DNA of 62,352 nucleotides from an uncultured Bacilli bacterium (GCA_934090935.1 CAKOKD010000006.1:1-62352); one strand, 5' to 3'; shown: positions 1 through 8,638, counted from the first letter of the stretch. A program made the numbers and translations. The notes: generated by a model from the letters alone, not told the origin.

Positions 1-36
1 ACCCCAATTGAGTATAGAACTCAACTAGGGTTTAAA
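1..36 (+). terminator. Possible terminator of an upstream gene
   Basis: A 12-bp stem (2-13 with 19-30, two or three G-T wobbles) around a 5-base loop is followed by a short T-run and AT-rich sequence. It may end a gene left of the window, or act in both directions for the minus-strand gene at 80. The T-tract is weak. Confidence 0.45.
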
Positions 37-79
37 TAAATATCTTTTTATTGTCTACTTTTTATTGACAAGTTCATCA

Positions 80-301
80 TTAAAGCAATCCTTTTACATC
101 ATCTTCAACATATTCAAGAATATCAGCAGGTTGACATTTTAAAGTTTTACAAATAGCTTCTAAAGTAGAAAATCTTATAGCTTTAGCCTTACCAGTCTTT
201 AGATTCGACAAGTTTGCAATCGTAATTCCAACATCCTGAGCAAGTTTGTTTAAACTAACTTTTCTTTCAACCATAACTTTATCCAAATTAACTTTAATCA
301 C
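80..301 (-). CDS. Small XRE/Cro-type helix-turn-helix regulator
   Basis: This 73-residue protein is almost entirely one HTH domain (about residues 4-62). It has the pattern of the YozG-like XRE group: a short N-terminal strand, then the recognition segment GITIANLSNLKTGKAK, and a C-terminal helix ending in LEYVEDD. Proteins of this kind bind DNA as dimers and often sit beside a small membrane protein. No such partner is visible here; it may lie left of the window. The start is GTG at 301, supported by AGGGAG about nine bases upstream. The target is unknown. The fold call is secure, the specific role is not. Confidence 0.85.
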   Translation of the reverse strand: MIKVNLDKVMVERKVSLNKLAQDVGITIANLSNLKTGKAKAIRFSTLEAICKTLKCQPADILEYVEDDVKGLL

Positions 302-359
302 TATAAAACACTCCCTAACTTAAAAACATAATACCATAAAATTTACCGAATATCAATAA

Positions 360-611
360 TTATTTGTTGTAATTCTCATAATAATCACGTTCAGATAAAA
401 CATCCAATAGATTTTCTAAAACATCATCATCGTTTTCTTCAATCTCTTCCATTAGTTCATGAATTAGATCTTTTAAATTATTAAACTTCATATAATCTAT
501 ATTGTAGCTTTTTAAAATTTCCATTTGTTCTTCGGATAGATACAAACTTCCATTAACTTTCTTCATCATCGTATAATCAGGGTTTATTTCAACATCAAGT
601 TTATCAAACAT
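360..611 (-). CDS. Small acidic hypothetical protein
   Basis: I do not recognise this 83-residue soluble protein. It is strongly acidic in its second half (residues about 50-75, rich in E and D) and predicted helical there. No signal peptide or metal motif is visible. It starts at ATG 611 with a GAGGT ribosome site, only 7 bases after the stop of the upstream minus-strand gene (619-933), so the two are very likely cotranscribed. Tight spacing with a membrane-anchored partner suggests the two proteins act together, but that is inference. Confidence 0.65.
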   Translation of the reverse strand: MFDKLDVEINPDYTMMKKVNGSLYLSEEQMEILKSYNIDYMKFNNLKDLIHELMEEIEENDDDVLENLLDVLSERDYYENYNK

Positions 612-618
612 ATTAACC

Positions 619-933
619 TCACTTTAAAATTGAAGTAAAATCAAAGCTATTTAAAAAATAGTATCCGGCTAATGTAAGTATTGCAAAAATAAGAACAAAG
701 AATAATACAGGAATAAAATCTTTAAAAGTCACTTTTCTTTTTCTTACAACTTCATCATAAGTGTTTTTTATCTTTTCTTCGCTCTTTTTATCATCTTCAG
801 GAATGATATATTCTTGATCGATATCAAAAAAATCTTCTCCGTGCACGCTTGCAAGCACTTCATCAACGATTTGAGGAAACACATCCGTTAGCTCGTTGTT
901 TTCATCAAAAATTTTACTAGTATCTGTATTCAT
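619..933 (-). CDS. Small C-terminally anchored membrane protein
   Basis: The 104-residue product has an acidic, charged cytoplasmic N-terminal part (residues 1-65) and a single hydrophobic segment near the C-terminus (about residues 77-97, LFFVLIFAILTLAGYYF), so it looks tail-anchored. The family is not recognised. I start it at ATG 933 rather than the preceding GTG at 936, because GAGGTGA lies at the right distance from the ATG. It is first in a two-gene minus-strand operon with 360-611 and is divergent from the operon beginning at 1083. Confidence 0.65.
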   Translation of the reverse strand: MNTDTSKIFDENNELTDVFPQIVDEVLASVHGEDFFDIDQEYIIPEDDKKSEEKIKNTYDEVVRKRKVTFKDFIPVLFFVLIFAILTLAGYYFLNSFDFTSILK

Positions 934-968
934 CACGTCACCTCGAAAAAACTCTTTACTCTAAAAAA

Positions 969-997
969 ATGATAACATAAATAAATTATGAAAACAA
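969..997 (-). promoter_or_regulatory. Promoter for the 933/611 operon
   Basis: Reading the minus strand, TTGTTT (997-992), a 17-base spacer and TATCAT (974-969) form a plausible sigma-A promoter. Confidence 0.5.
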
Positions 998-1030
998 TAC
1001 GTTAAAAGCGTTTTTTTCACTATAATAACC

Positions 1031-1060
1031 TTTACATGAAAGGGGTATTTATGCTAAAAT
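1031..1060 (+). promoter_or_regulatory. Promoter of the helical-repeat operon
   Basis: TTTACA (1031-1036), an 18-base spacer and TAAAAT (1055-1060) with the extended -10 TGC just before it. It lies about 25 bases upstream of the first gene of the operon. Confidence 0.65.
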
Positions 1061-1082
1061 TGAAGAGAATAAGGAGGTCATG

Positions 1083-2351
1083 ATGAGTAACATTATTGAT
1101 GGAAAAATTAAAAAATGTGTTAAAGTTTTTGTTAGTGAACTTCAAAATAAGATAACTGATCTTACGGCTTTGCGTGAACAAAACAAAGAATTGTCTCTAA
1201 ACTATGATCGTGTTTGTGGAATCATCAGTAAATATGTTATGGGACCTTCATCGGGTTTAACCAAGGGAGATGTGATTCTTGAGGATATCATAAAATTTAA
1301 CCCAAAAGACTTAGAAGAAATCCTGAATTTAATAGGAGTTAATGATAAATCTATAATCTTGGAGTTTGAAGAAAAGAGAAATACTTATTTCAATACTAGA
1401 AACGAAACTAAAAAGAAAGAACTTTCATCTTTCTTTCAAAGAATACTTGACTATATCGATAGATATGTTGAAGAATATAACATAAGATCAAGAAATCAGT
1501 TGGACTTTGAAGCAAGCAAAATCGAGAAATATCAAAAATTTATTGAAATATTTTCAAGAGAGGAATTTTTAACTCTTTTTGATGAAGAAGAACTAAAAGA
1601 ATTAAAACTTCTTATGAGTGAGTGTTCTCTAGATGCTATGACTAAAGCTGAAATACTTAAGTATGTTAATATTCAAAATATAACATTTACTTTAAAAGAA
1701 ACAAAAAAAGTTCAACAATGCGACTTAAAAAGTCATGTATATTATCTAGTAAAAAACTATTTAGATGATGAAAGATACGTTAATATCTGTCGAAGAGAAA
1801 TGCCATCTATAGATTTTGAAACTATTGTATCTATTAAAGATATCGCAAGCTCTATTGCGTCAAATTACAATTTGGATCAAGCAAAAACAATCAATACATT
1901 AGTCGCGATTGCTATAAACAGTATGTATATTCAATATGAAAACTATCTTGAAAGTGATGAACAAGAATCATCTTTGGATATCGAAGCTTTAAAACAATCG
2001 ATACGTTTGCTTGAAAACTTCTTTGTAGATTCTGATAAAGTAACTGTTGAAATAGCAACCAACTTAATAGTTGAAAACGAGAATATGATAAAAGAATACG
2101 AAAACATATCTGATAAAGTTCTTGATCAAACAATACAGGATCTTTCTCAAACATATACCAAAGAGGAAGCAGTATTCTTGAAAACTTTACCAATTTTAAT
2201 AGGTATAAGGGATACTCTTGAAACCCTTGCAAAACATAAAAATGAAGAGGATAGAAAGCAATGGATTTCATACTTAAGTGAATTGATTGAAATGTATAAC
2301 GAAACAAAGATATTATCAGAGAATAAAATAAGAGATTATAGGAATAAATAG
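1083..2351 (+). CDS. Helical hypothetical protein, first gene of a three-gene operon
   Basis: This 422-residue soluble protein is not recognised. It is highly charged and predicted almost all helical, with no signal peptide, membrane segment, Walker motif or cysteine cluster. The internal segment around residues 165-210 (FSREEFLTLFDEEELKELK and following) resembles short helical repeats. Two ATG codons lie in tandem at 1080 and 1083; AGGAGG at 1072-1077 is five bases from the second, so I use 1083. The next gene starts 9 bases after the stop. It shares its transcript with two proteins that carry mTERF-like repeats, which suggests a common complex or process. The function is unknown. Confidence 0.7.
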   Translation: MSNIIDGKIKKCVKVFVSELQNKITDLTALREQNKELSLNYDRVCGIISKYVMGPSSGLTKGDVILEDIIKFNPKDLEEILNLIGVNDKSIILEFEEKRNTYFNTRNETKKKELSSFFQRILDYIDRYVEEYNIRSRNQLDFEASKIEKYQKFIEIFSREEFLTLFDEEELKELKLLMSECSLDAMTKAEILKYVNIQNITFTLKETKKVQQCDLKSHVYYLVKNYLDDERYVNICRREMPSIDFETIVSIKDIASSIASNYNLDQAKTINTLVAIAINSMYIQYENYLESDEQESSLDIEALKQSIRLLENFFVDSDKVTVEIATNLIVENENMIKEYENISDKVLDQTIQDLSQTYTKEEAVFLKTLPILIGIRDTLETLAKHKNEEDRKQWISYLSELIEMYNETKILSENKIRDYRNK

Positions 2352-2360
2352 GTGGGGCTT

Positions 2361-3719
2361 ATGAATACTAGCAATGAATTACTATTGTCGATTATCAATT
2401 CAAGACTAGATGCATTAACCGATAAAAGAAACATCAAAGTGATTTATGATGATCTCGATTTAGTTAGGTTGATAAAAAGTATTGAAAACGATAATGACTC
2501 AATGAAATATGTAACTGACTCTTTAATAACAGAAATCGTTTCTACATCCAAGGTTAAAAACAAAGAGAGTTTTATAAAAAAGATAAAAAGTATTCGTGAT
2601 ATATTTATCGGTAAACAAAAGTACAAATTAAAAGTGGATTTTAATCCTAAATATATAAAGGATATAAACACATTTTTATCTCTTCTTCGTGATTATGTTG
2701 AAAGAAAAGAAGAAGGATTGCTTGATAACGAGGAATACATCAACGAATTAATTGAATTAAAAAACAAAGTATATAATAATGAACTTATAATAAACTTCTC
2801 TTTTATTGAAAAAATGCTAAATGACTACAATAGTTTAGAAAAAGAACCTAATCTATATAAAATAATGGAATATATATCTGTTCATAATCTAAATATCTTA
2901 AAAACTCCTGATAATATATTCCCAGTGGTTGAAACAAAAACGATAAAAACTCTTGAAAATGAAGAGGATATAATGACTATCTTAAAGAAGATTGGTGTTA
3001 CATCAAATGAACTATCAAGTGATTTAATCAAGAGTTTAATAACTGCAAATCATGAAGTATTGATGGAAAACTTCAATCTAATAAGTAAAAATAAAGCAGA
3101 AAACTATGGTATTTTACACTTAATAAATGCAAACAACTATAAAGCTAAGTTGATTATAATGATTTATTCCGATGAATCGACTATAAAAGAAGTTGTTGAT
3201 TTAACTAGAGATGTTAATAACAAGATAAATGTACCTTTGCTTAAAGCGATATGCAACAACGTTGCCTCTGTATTTATTAAAAGAGAGAACGAAAGATATA
3301 AACCGATGTTTGAAAACTTCAAGAAAAACATTGAGCTTTTAAAATCATTGGAGGTAAATTATCCTTTGCTTATTAAAAATGCGCCTCTATTTATGGTGTC
3401 ATCTTCAAGCGATATTGCTTTTGCTTTGAACCATTTAGAGAGTTTAGGATTCAATAAGAAGCAAGTGATAAACAAATGTTATAAAACTTTATCAATAAAT
3501 CCAAGTTTGATCGTAAAAAATGCTAATATTATAAAAAATAAAATTGTTGATTTTGACTTATTTATAAAAGAAAGCAAAAACTATGTTCTATTAAAAGTAG
3601 ATTCTTTAGAGGAGAAAATTGAAAACTTGGTTAAAGCAGGTAAAGAAACTATCACTCATAAATGTTTAGCTAAAAATTTAAACGAATATGTTATAGAAAG
3701 TTTAAAGAATGGTGAGTAG
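2361..3719 (+). CDS. mTERF-like helical-repeat protein, second gene of operon
   Basis: A 452-residue soluble, helical protein. Its C-terminal half holds units of about 35 residues with the pattern L-x2-LGF-x3-Q-V-I-x8-LSINPSLI (about residues 352-395), and a related unit before it (LEVNYPLLIKNAPLFMV). This is the look of mTERF-type helical repeats, which bind nucleic acid in organelles; the assignment is by eye only. I start it at ATG 2361, since GGTGG at 2351-2355 is correctly spaced, rather than at GTG 2352. It lies 9 bases after the first gene and one base before the start of the third. Confidence 0.65.
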   Translation: MNTSNELLLSIINSRLDALTDKRNIKVIYDDLDLVRLIKSIENDNDSMKYVTDSLITEIVSTSKVKNKESFIKKIKSIRDIFIGKQKYKLKVDFNPKYIKDINTFLSLLRDYVERKEEGLLDNEEYINELIELKNKVYNNELIINFSFIEKMLNDYNSLEKEPNLYKIMEYISVHNLNILKTPDNIFPVVETKTIKTLENEEDIMTILKKIGVTSNELSSDLIKSLITANHEVLMENFNLISKNKAENYGILHLINANNYKAKLIIMIYSDESTIKEVVDLTRDVNNKINVPLLKAICNNVASVFIKRENERYKPMFENFKKNIELLKSLEVNYPLLIKNAPLFMVSSSSDIAFALNHLESLGFNKKQVINKCYKTLSINPSLIVKNANIIKNKIVDFDLFIKESKNYVLLKVDSLEEKIENLVKAGKETITHKCLAKNLNEYVIESLKNGE

Positions 3720-3720
3720 C

Positions 3721-4020
3721 ATGATAGATTATATTAAAGACTATGGAATAAGCAATCTCGAGTATGAATATATTTTAAGAGACTTAAAAAAAGAATTTAT
3801 AGATATATTGGATATTGAAGAAGCAAATATTAAAGAGGTTTTAAGCTATTATAATGAACTTGGGATAACTTCATCCCTATATAACATAATCATGAATAGA
3901 TTTGATTTAATTATAAATAGCAAAGATGAACTAGAAAAAAAGATTTGCTCAATAGACTTAAGATTATTCAGAAAAATAGTAAAAGAAGATATTGATTTTC
4001 TAGTGATGTTTGGAATTTAA
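3721..4020 (+). CDS. Small helical-repeat protein, third gene of operon
   Basis: A 99-residue protein that looks like about two of the repeat units seen in the preceding gene: VLSYYNELGITSSLYNIIM followed by RFDLIINSKDELEKKI. It could be a small partner or a split-off C-terminal module. Start at ATG 3721 with GGTGA five bases upstream; the apparent earlier ATG at 3709 lies inside the preceding gene and has no ribosome site. No known family name can be given with confidence. Confidence 0.6.
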   Translation: MIDYIKDYGISNLEYEYILRDLKKEFIDILDIEEANIKEVLSYYNELGITSSLYNIIMNRFDLIINSKDELEKKICSIDLRLFRKIVKEDIDFLVMFGI

Positions 4021-4029
4021 ATATTTTAC

Positions 4030-4059
4030 TTGAAAAAAGACATGTAAACATGCTAAAAT
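4030..4059 (+). promoter_or_regulatory. tRNA-Glu promoter
   Basis: TTGAAA (4030-4035), an 18-base spacer and TAAAAT (4054-4059) preceded by TGC. The -10 block TGCTAAAAT is the same as at the 1083 operon. Confidence 0.7.
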
Positions 4060-4077
4060 ATACGTGTCTTTTAAATT

Positions 4078-4154
4078 GGTCTGTTGGTGAAGTGGTTTAA
4101 CACATAACCCTCTCAAGGTTACATACATGGGTCCGAATCCCATACAGATCACCA
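4078..4154 (+). tRNA. tRNA-Glu (CTC)
   Basis: A complete cloverleaf: acceptor GGTCTGT pairs with ACAGATC (one G-T), D-stem GTG/CAC, anticodon stem TAACC/GGTTA with loop CTCTCAA giving anticodon CTC, T-stem ATGGG/CCCAT, discriminator A and encoded CCA. The T-loop reads TCCGAAT; the usual second base is T (position 55), so this copy has C where pseudouridine is normally formed. Alignment to ordinary tRNA-Glu genes of Bacilli supports the Glu identity. Confidence 0.9.
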
Positions 4155-4167
4155 ATTTAAAATTAAG

Positions 4168-4189
4168 GTGCAAAATTGCACTTTTTTTT
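4168..4189 (+). terminator. tRNA-Glu terminator
   Basis: GTGCA-AAAT-TGCAC hairpin followed by eight T. Confidence 0.85.
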
Positions 4190-4280
4190 ATGTTTTATTC
4201 TAAAATTTTATATTTCTTAGGCGAATTATGTTTTAACTAACCCTTCTTTAGTGTATAATTTATTTAAGGATGTGGAATAA

Positions 4281-5336
4281 ATGGACTATTTTATAAATGG
4301 TTATAATATATTTTTTATCGTACTTATCACTTTTTTTACATCAGTTATATTAACTCCTGTTGTAAAAAAGATTGCATTTCATGTAGGTGCAGTTGATAGA
4401 CCTGATCATGATAGAAAAGTACATAATCATATAATGCCTTCCATGGGAGGTTTAGCAATATTTTTTGCTTTTTTAATCGGTTATATGTTGTTTGCTCCAA
4501 AAACAACTCAGATGTTATCGGTGCTTATTGGAGGATTTGTTATCGTTATAACAGGAATGTTGGATGACATTAAACCTCTTCCTGCAAAGGTGAAGTTTTT
4601 GATGCAAACTGCAGCTGCCTGCATAACGGTATTCTATGGAAACATTACATTCGCTGATATGACTATTTTTGGTTTAACGTTCAAATTTGGAATATTTGCA
4701 TATCCTTTAGCAGTTCTATTCATGGTTTCCATCATGAACGCTATAAACTTCTGCGATGGACTTGATGGATTAGCTGCTGGAACTTCAACTATTTACTTTA
4801 TCGCGATAAGCATTATCGGGTACATCATGAATCGCCTTGGTGGATTGGACGTTATCATGTGTTTAATCATGATTGGTGCATGTTTAGGTTTCCTAATGTA
4901 TAATTTTGCACCAGCTAAGATATTTATGGGGGATACAGGAAGTCTTTTCCTAGGATTTATTATATCCGTAATAGCTCTTTTAGGATTTAAAACTGCGACG
5001 ATAACATCATTAATTATTCCACTTTTAACTCTATTTGTTCCAATAATAGACACTCTTTTAGCGATGTGTCGAAGAATCTTAAAAGGAGAAAGCATTGATC
5101 ATGCCGATAAAGAGCATCTCCATCATCAACTATTAAAAACAACAAAATCAACTCGCAAAACTGTATTAATAATGTATCTAATAAATACTCTATTCGCATC
5201 AGTTTCAATCTTCTATAGTTTAGGAGATAAAAAAATAAGCATGATTTTATATTTGCTACTATTGATTTTATTTATTATTCTAATATGGAAAACTGATATA
5301 TTATTTGATCATGAAAAAAAGGATGAAAAGAAATGA
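4281..5336 (+). CDS. tagO: Undecaprenyl-phosphate N-acetylhexosamine-1-phosphate transferase (TagO/WecA family)
   Basis: A polytopic membrane enzyme of the MraY/WecA/TagO family that transfers a sugar-1-phosphate from a UDP-sugar to undecaprenyl phosphate, the first step of teichoic acid or surface polysaccharide assembly. All family motifs are present: DRPDHDRKVH at about 39-48 followed by MGGLAIF, DDIKPLPAKVKF at 95-106, NFCDGLDGLAAG at 156-167, FMGDTGSLFLG at 215-225, and the UDP-sugar binding HLHHQLL at 279-285. The HxHH motif and the RKVH segment favour TagO/WecA over MraY. It overlaps the next gene by four bases (ATGA). The natural sugar cannot be read from sequence; no MraY or wall cluster is in view. 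Confidence 0.88.
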   Translation: MDYFINGYNIFFIVLITFFTSVILTPVVKKIAFHVGAVDRPDHDRKVHNHIMPSMGGLAIFFAFLIGYMLFAPKTTQMLSVLIGGFVIVITGMLDDIKPLPAKVKFLMQTAAACITVFYGNITFADMTIFGLTFKFGIFAYPLAVLFMVSIMNAINFCDGLDGLAAGTSTIYFIAISIIGYIMNRLGGLDVIMCLIMIGACLGFLMYNFAPAKIFMGDTGSLFLGFIISVIALLGFKTATITSLIIPLLTLFVPIIDTLLAMCRRILKGESIDHADKEHLHHQLLKTTKSTRKTVLIMYLINTLFASVSIFYSLGDKKISMILYLLLLILFIILIWKTDILFDHEKKDEKK

Positions 5337-5902
5337 AAGTAAATCTATATGACTTTGATAAAACTATCTATGATGGAGATTCATCAAAAGACTTTTTCTT
5401 TTTTTGTTTAAAAAAATATCCAAAAATCTTAAAAATCATACCTAAAATAGTTGTATCAGCCATAAAATATAAATTAAAAGTTATCTCAAAAACAGCAATG
5501 AAAGAAACTATTTTTTCTTTTCTAAAATATGTAAAAGATGTTGATAAAGAGGTAAATCTTTTTTGGGAGTCAAAACAAGTTCGCATAAAAAAATTTTATA
5601 TGGAATCTAATCATGATAAGGACATAATTATATCTGCATCTCCTGAGTTTTTGCTACATCCAATGTGTGATGAGCTTAATGTATTAGACTTGATTGGAAG
5701 CAAAGTCGATAAAAAAACGGGATCCTTCAATGGAGAGAATTGTCATGGAAAAGAGAAAGTTAGAAGATTAAACGAGTTATATAAAGATGTTTCTGTGATG
5801 AATGCTTATTCAGATTCCTTATCAGATATTCCTATTTTAAAACTTGCAAATAAAAGTTATATAGTAAAAAAGAATAAATTGCTATTAAAAAACTTTAAAT
5901 AA
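5333..5902 (+). CDS. HAD-IB family phosphatase
   Basis: A 189-residue haloacid-dehalogenase-fold hydrolase. Motif I is DFDKT at residues 7-11 (nucleophile D7, acid D9), motif II is ISASPEF with S101/S103, motif III is probably the lysine of the GKEKVRRL segment, and motif IV is SDSLSDIPIL with the metal-binding aspartates. It resembles small subclass IB enzymes of the SerB/lipid phosphate type. Translational coupling to the TagO-like gene (4-base overlap) suggests a phosphorylated lipid or sugar substrate of envelope biosynthesis; that is inference. A long basic hydrophobic helix at residues 26-55 could touch the membrane. Confidence 0.8.
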   Translation: MKVNLYDFDKTIYDGDSSKDFFFFCLKKYPKILKIIPKIVVSAIKYKLKVISKTAMKETIFSFLKYVKDVDKEVNLFWESKQVRIKKFYMESNHDKDIIISASPEFLLHPMCDELNVLDLIGSKVDKKTGSFNGENCHGKEKVRRLNELYKDVSVMNAYSDSLSDIPILKLANKSYIVKKNKLLLKNFK

Positions 5903-5979
5903 AATGTACAAATTTTAAAAATTTGACCATACATCTACCAAATAAGGCACATTTTTGTTAAACTAATAATGGTGAAAAT

Positions 5980-6543
5980 ATGGAATTAAATGTTGGAGTA
6001 AGTAAAAATCATGTTCATTTAAAAGAAGAAACATGGAGACGCTTATTTGGAGATAAGCCACTAGTTAAAAGAAATGACTTAAGTCAACCTGGTCAATTTG
6101 CAACTATTGATACGGTTGATTTAAAAGTAGGTACAAAAATTATTGAACATGTACGAGTAGTCGGTCCTTTTAGAAATTATGATCAAGTCGAAATAACAGC
6201 AACAGATGCATCGTTTTTAGATGTCGATCCTCCAAGAAGACAAAGTGGAGATCTTTTTAACACTCCAAGTATAGAATTAGTTGGACCTAAAGGAAGTGTT
6301 ATTTTAAATAACTCGTTAATTTTAGCTGAAAGACATATACATATGAGTAAAAAAATGTCTTCAGATCTTGGTCTTAGCAATAAACAAAAGGTTTATGTTT
6401 ATAACAAGAATTTATACTTATTCGATGCTTTAATAAAGGTAAGCGATGACGGGATATTGGAACTTCACATTGACACAGACGAAAGTAAAATATATAATCT
6501 ATTACCAGGGAGCAAGGTTGATTTTAGAGTATGTGGAAAATAG
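5980..6543 (+). CDS. pduL: Phosphate propanoyltransferase (PduL-type phosphotransacylase)
   Basis: PduL-family enzymes swap CoA for phosphate on acetyl or propionyl groups and replace the unrelated Pta in many low-GC bacteria. The two conserved halves are visible: N-terminal VSKNHVHL (H11, H13) with RNDLSQPGQFA, and the second half with ILAERHIHM (H119, H121), whose histidines are the zinc ligands known in this family. The 187-residue length is typical for the free enzyme; no N-terminal microcompartment peptide and no pdu/eut genes surround it, so a role in acetyl-phosphate formation with an acetate kinase elsewhere is likely. It overlaps the following dus gene by 13 bases. Confidence 0.88.
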   Translation: MELNVGVSKNHVHLKEETWRRLFGDKPLVKRNDLSQPGQFATIDTVDLKVGTKIIEHVRVVGPFRNYDQVEITATDASFLDVDPPRRQSGDLFNTPSIELVGPKGSVILNNSLILAERHIHMSKKMSSDLGLSNKQKVYVYNKNLYLFDALIKVSDDGILELHIDTDESKIYNLLPGSKVDFRVCGK

Positions 6544-7505
6544 GCAATGTTGAAATAAAAAATAAAATAGTTCTAGCGCCTATGGCTGGTATATCAAATA
6601 CATCATATAGAACTATAATAAAAGAAATGGGCGCTGGATTGATATTTGCTGAGATGGTAAGTGATAAAGCGATAATGTATGACAATCAAGCAACTATTGA
6701 ACTTTTACAGATGAGAGAAAGTGAAAGGCCAATTGCTCAACAAATATTTGGAAGCGATGAAGCTTCATTTGTGATAGCTGCAAAAAAAATTGTTGAACTA
6801 ATGCATCCTGATATCTTGGATATCAACATGGGATGCCCCGTACCTAAGATAGCTTTAAAATCTCAAGCAGGAGCTTCTCTATTGAAAGATCCTGATAAAA
6901 TAGAAAGAATTGTATCAGCAGTAGTAAAATCTGTAGATATACCGGTTACAGTTAAAATACGAGCTGGATGGGATAGTTCTTCTATAAACTGTGTTGAAGT
7001 TGCAAAAAGAATTGAATCAGCAGGAGCGAGTGCGATAACTTTACATGCAAGGACGCGTGCACAAGGTTACAGCGGACATGCTGATTGGAGTTTAATAAAA
7101 AAAGTAAAAGAGGCCGTCAACATTCCCGTTATTGGAAATGGTGATGTTTTATCTTGTTATGATGCTAAAAGAATGCTTGATGAAACCAAATGCGATGCTG
7201 TAATGATTGGAAGAGGGGTTCTTGGAAATCCTTGGTTGATAAAAGAATGTGTTGAGTATCTTGAAAATGGAACAATTCCAAAAGAGATTACCCCAAAAGA
7301 AAAAATAGAGATGTTAAAAAGACATTTCAGCCTTCTTACAATGGATAAAGGTGAAAAACTTGCATTACTTGAAATAAGAACACATGCCTTATGGTATATA
7401 AAAGGATTACCAGGAAGTGCAGCAATAAAAAATCAAATATGTAAAACAAAGGAATCAAAAGAGCTATTTAACATTTTAGATAATTATATAAATGAATTAC
7501 AATAA
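6531..7505 (+). CDS. dus: tRNA-dihydrouridine synthase (Dus family)
   Basis: A 324-residue FMN enzyme that reduces uridine in the tRNA D-loop. The barrel begins with IVLAPMAGISNTSYR (about 13-27); the catalytic cysteine is C102 in DINMGCPVPKI; the FMN-phosphate part IGNGDV and CDAVMIGRGVLGNPW follow, then the helical tRNA-binding end. The sequence is closest in feel to DusB of Firmicutes. Its start lies inside the 3' end of pduL, so it is translationally coupled. Confidence 0.92.
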   Translation: MWKIGNVEIKNKIVLAPMAGISNTSYRTIIKEMGAGLIFAEMVSDKAIMYDNQATIELLQMRESERPIAQQIFGSDEASFVIAAKKIVELMHPDILDINMGCPVPKIALKSQAGASLLKDPDKIERIVSAVVKSVDIPVTVKIRAGWDSSSINCVEVAKRIESAGASAITLHARTRAQGYSGHADWSLIKKVKEAVNIPVIGNGDVLSCYDAKRMLDETKCDAVMIGRGVLGNPWLIKECVEYLENGTIPKEITPKEKIEMLKRHFSLLTMDKGEKLALLEIRTHALWYIKGLPGSAAIKNQICKTKESKELFNILDNYINELQ

Positions 7506-7519
7506 TAGAAGTGGTGTTT

Positions 7520-8548
7520 ATGAAAGAAATTGATAAAGGTAATTATTTAAAAGAGTTAAGAAACAAAAACAATTTAACTCAAAAAGATTTAGGTGATTTA
7601 ATTCACTATTCTGATAAAAATATTTCTAAGTGGGAGATGGGTAAATCTTTTCCAAAAGATGATAAAACGTTAACTGCTTTAGCAAGTGCATTAGGAGTTA
7701 GTAAGAAAGATTTAATTACTTGTGGAAGAAAACCAGTAATGGATTCAAAATTAGTAAAACTATTTGTTGTTATAGCTGTTATCTTAGTAGCTTTAACAAT
7801 TGGTATACTATATTTCCATAGAACTAAAGTTTATATTATTAAATCAGACAACAAAAACATATATGTAGAGAATGGAAACTACATCATAAACAACGATTAC
7901 ATTAGTTTTTCCATTAACTATGTAGACACAAATAATACAAGTGAAGTTGATACAATTGAGATTTATAAATATAAAGATACAAAAGAAAATCCTACTTTAA
8001 TTTATAGAGCAACAACTTTTCCAATAAATATTAATTCGAGAAGAAGTAAAAAGTCATCTATAAATGATTTAACAAAACATGTAGTAATTATGAAAATAAA
8101 ATATAAAGACAATTCCGTTGAAAACATTAAATTAGATTTCAAGATGGTTAAGTCCAAATATACTAATGAAGAAAACGGTAAATCTATTTCAACTGCTGAG
8201 ACAATTTCAACAATGGATGATTATTTAAAAAGTGTAGGTTTTGTAGAGGATTCAAATTCGTATATTAAAAGAATAAATGATAATATAAATATTGAATATA
8301 ACAATTCTAAATATATGAAATTAAACATTAACAAAGAAAACTATAAAGTAAAGTTTTTGTTATCATTTGAAAGTGATAAAATTCAAAAATATATTTATAA
8401 TTATGATGAAACAATTAAGTCTTCTAAAACAATCGCTCTTTCAGATTATAACTCGATAGATTGTTATTCTGAAAAATGTTCTAAAGAGAAAGATTATATC
8501 GGATACTTGATTTTCCTTAAAGATAAGCTAAAAACTCTTGAAAATTAA
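7520..8548 (+). CDS. Membrane-tethered XRE regulator with an outer domain
   Basis: The 342-residue protein has an N-terminal XRE HTH (about residues 8-62: LRNKNNLTQKDLGDLI and ISKWEMGKSFPKDD), one membrane segment (about 83-103, VVIAVILVALTIGILYF) and about 235 outer residues of unknown, beta-rich fold. The layout is that of a one-component sensor whose outside domain signals to a DNA-binding domain inside. Start at ATG 7520; GTGGTG lies at a workable distance and the earlier GTG codons are less likely. Directly downstream are a secreted protein and an FtsX-like permease, which are natural targets of its control. Confidence 0.72.
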   Translation: MKEIDKGNYLKELRNKNNLTQKDLGDLIHYSDKNISKWEMGKSFPKDDKTLTALASALGVSKKDLITCGRKPVMDSKLVKLFVVIAVILVALTIGILYFHRTKVYIIKSDNKNIYVENGNYIINNDYISFSINYVDTNNTSEVDTIEIYKYKDTKENPTLIYRATTFPININSRRSKKSSINDLTKHVVIMKIKYKDNSVENIKLDFKMVKSKYTNEENGKSISTAETISTMDDYLKSVGFVEDSNSYIKRINDNINIEYNNSKYMKLNINKENYKVKFLLSFESDKIQKYIYNYDETIKSSKTIALSDYNSIDCYSEKCSKEKDYIGYLIFLKDKLKTLEN

Positions 8549-8638
8549 GTCGAGTAGAATTTTGTAGAGTCAGAGTAGAGCACATCCAACTCAATTCTTT
8601 GGTATGATTATGCCAGAAAGGAGTAGGATGTATTTTTT

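Noticed and set aside
5909..5925. Inverted repeat CAAATTTTAAAAATTTG upstream of pduL, similar to ACAAATTTTAAATTTGT upstream of uvrA
   Set aside because: Short AT-only palindromes are expected by chance in such AT-rich spacers; a third loose copy near 61381 does not make a regulon.
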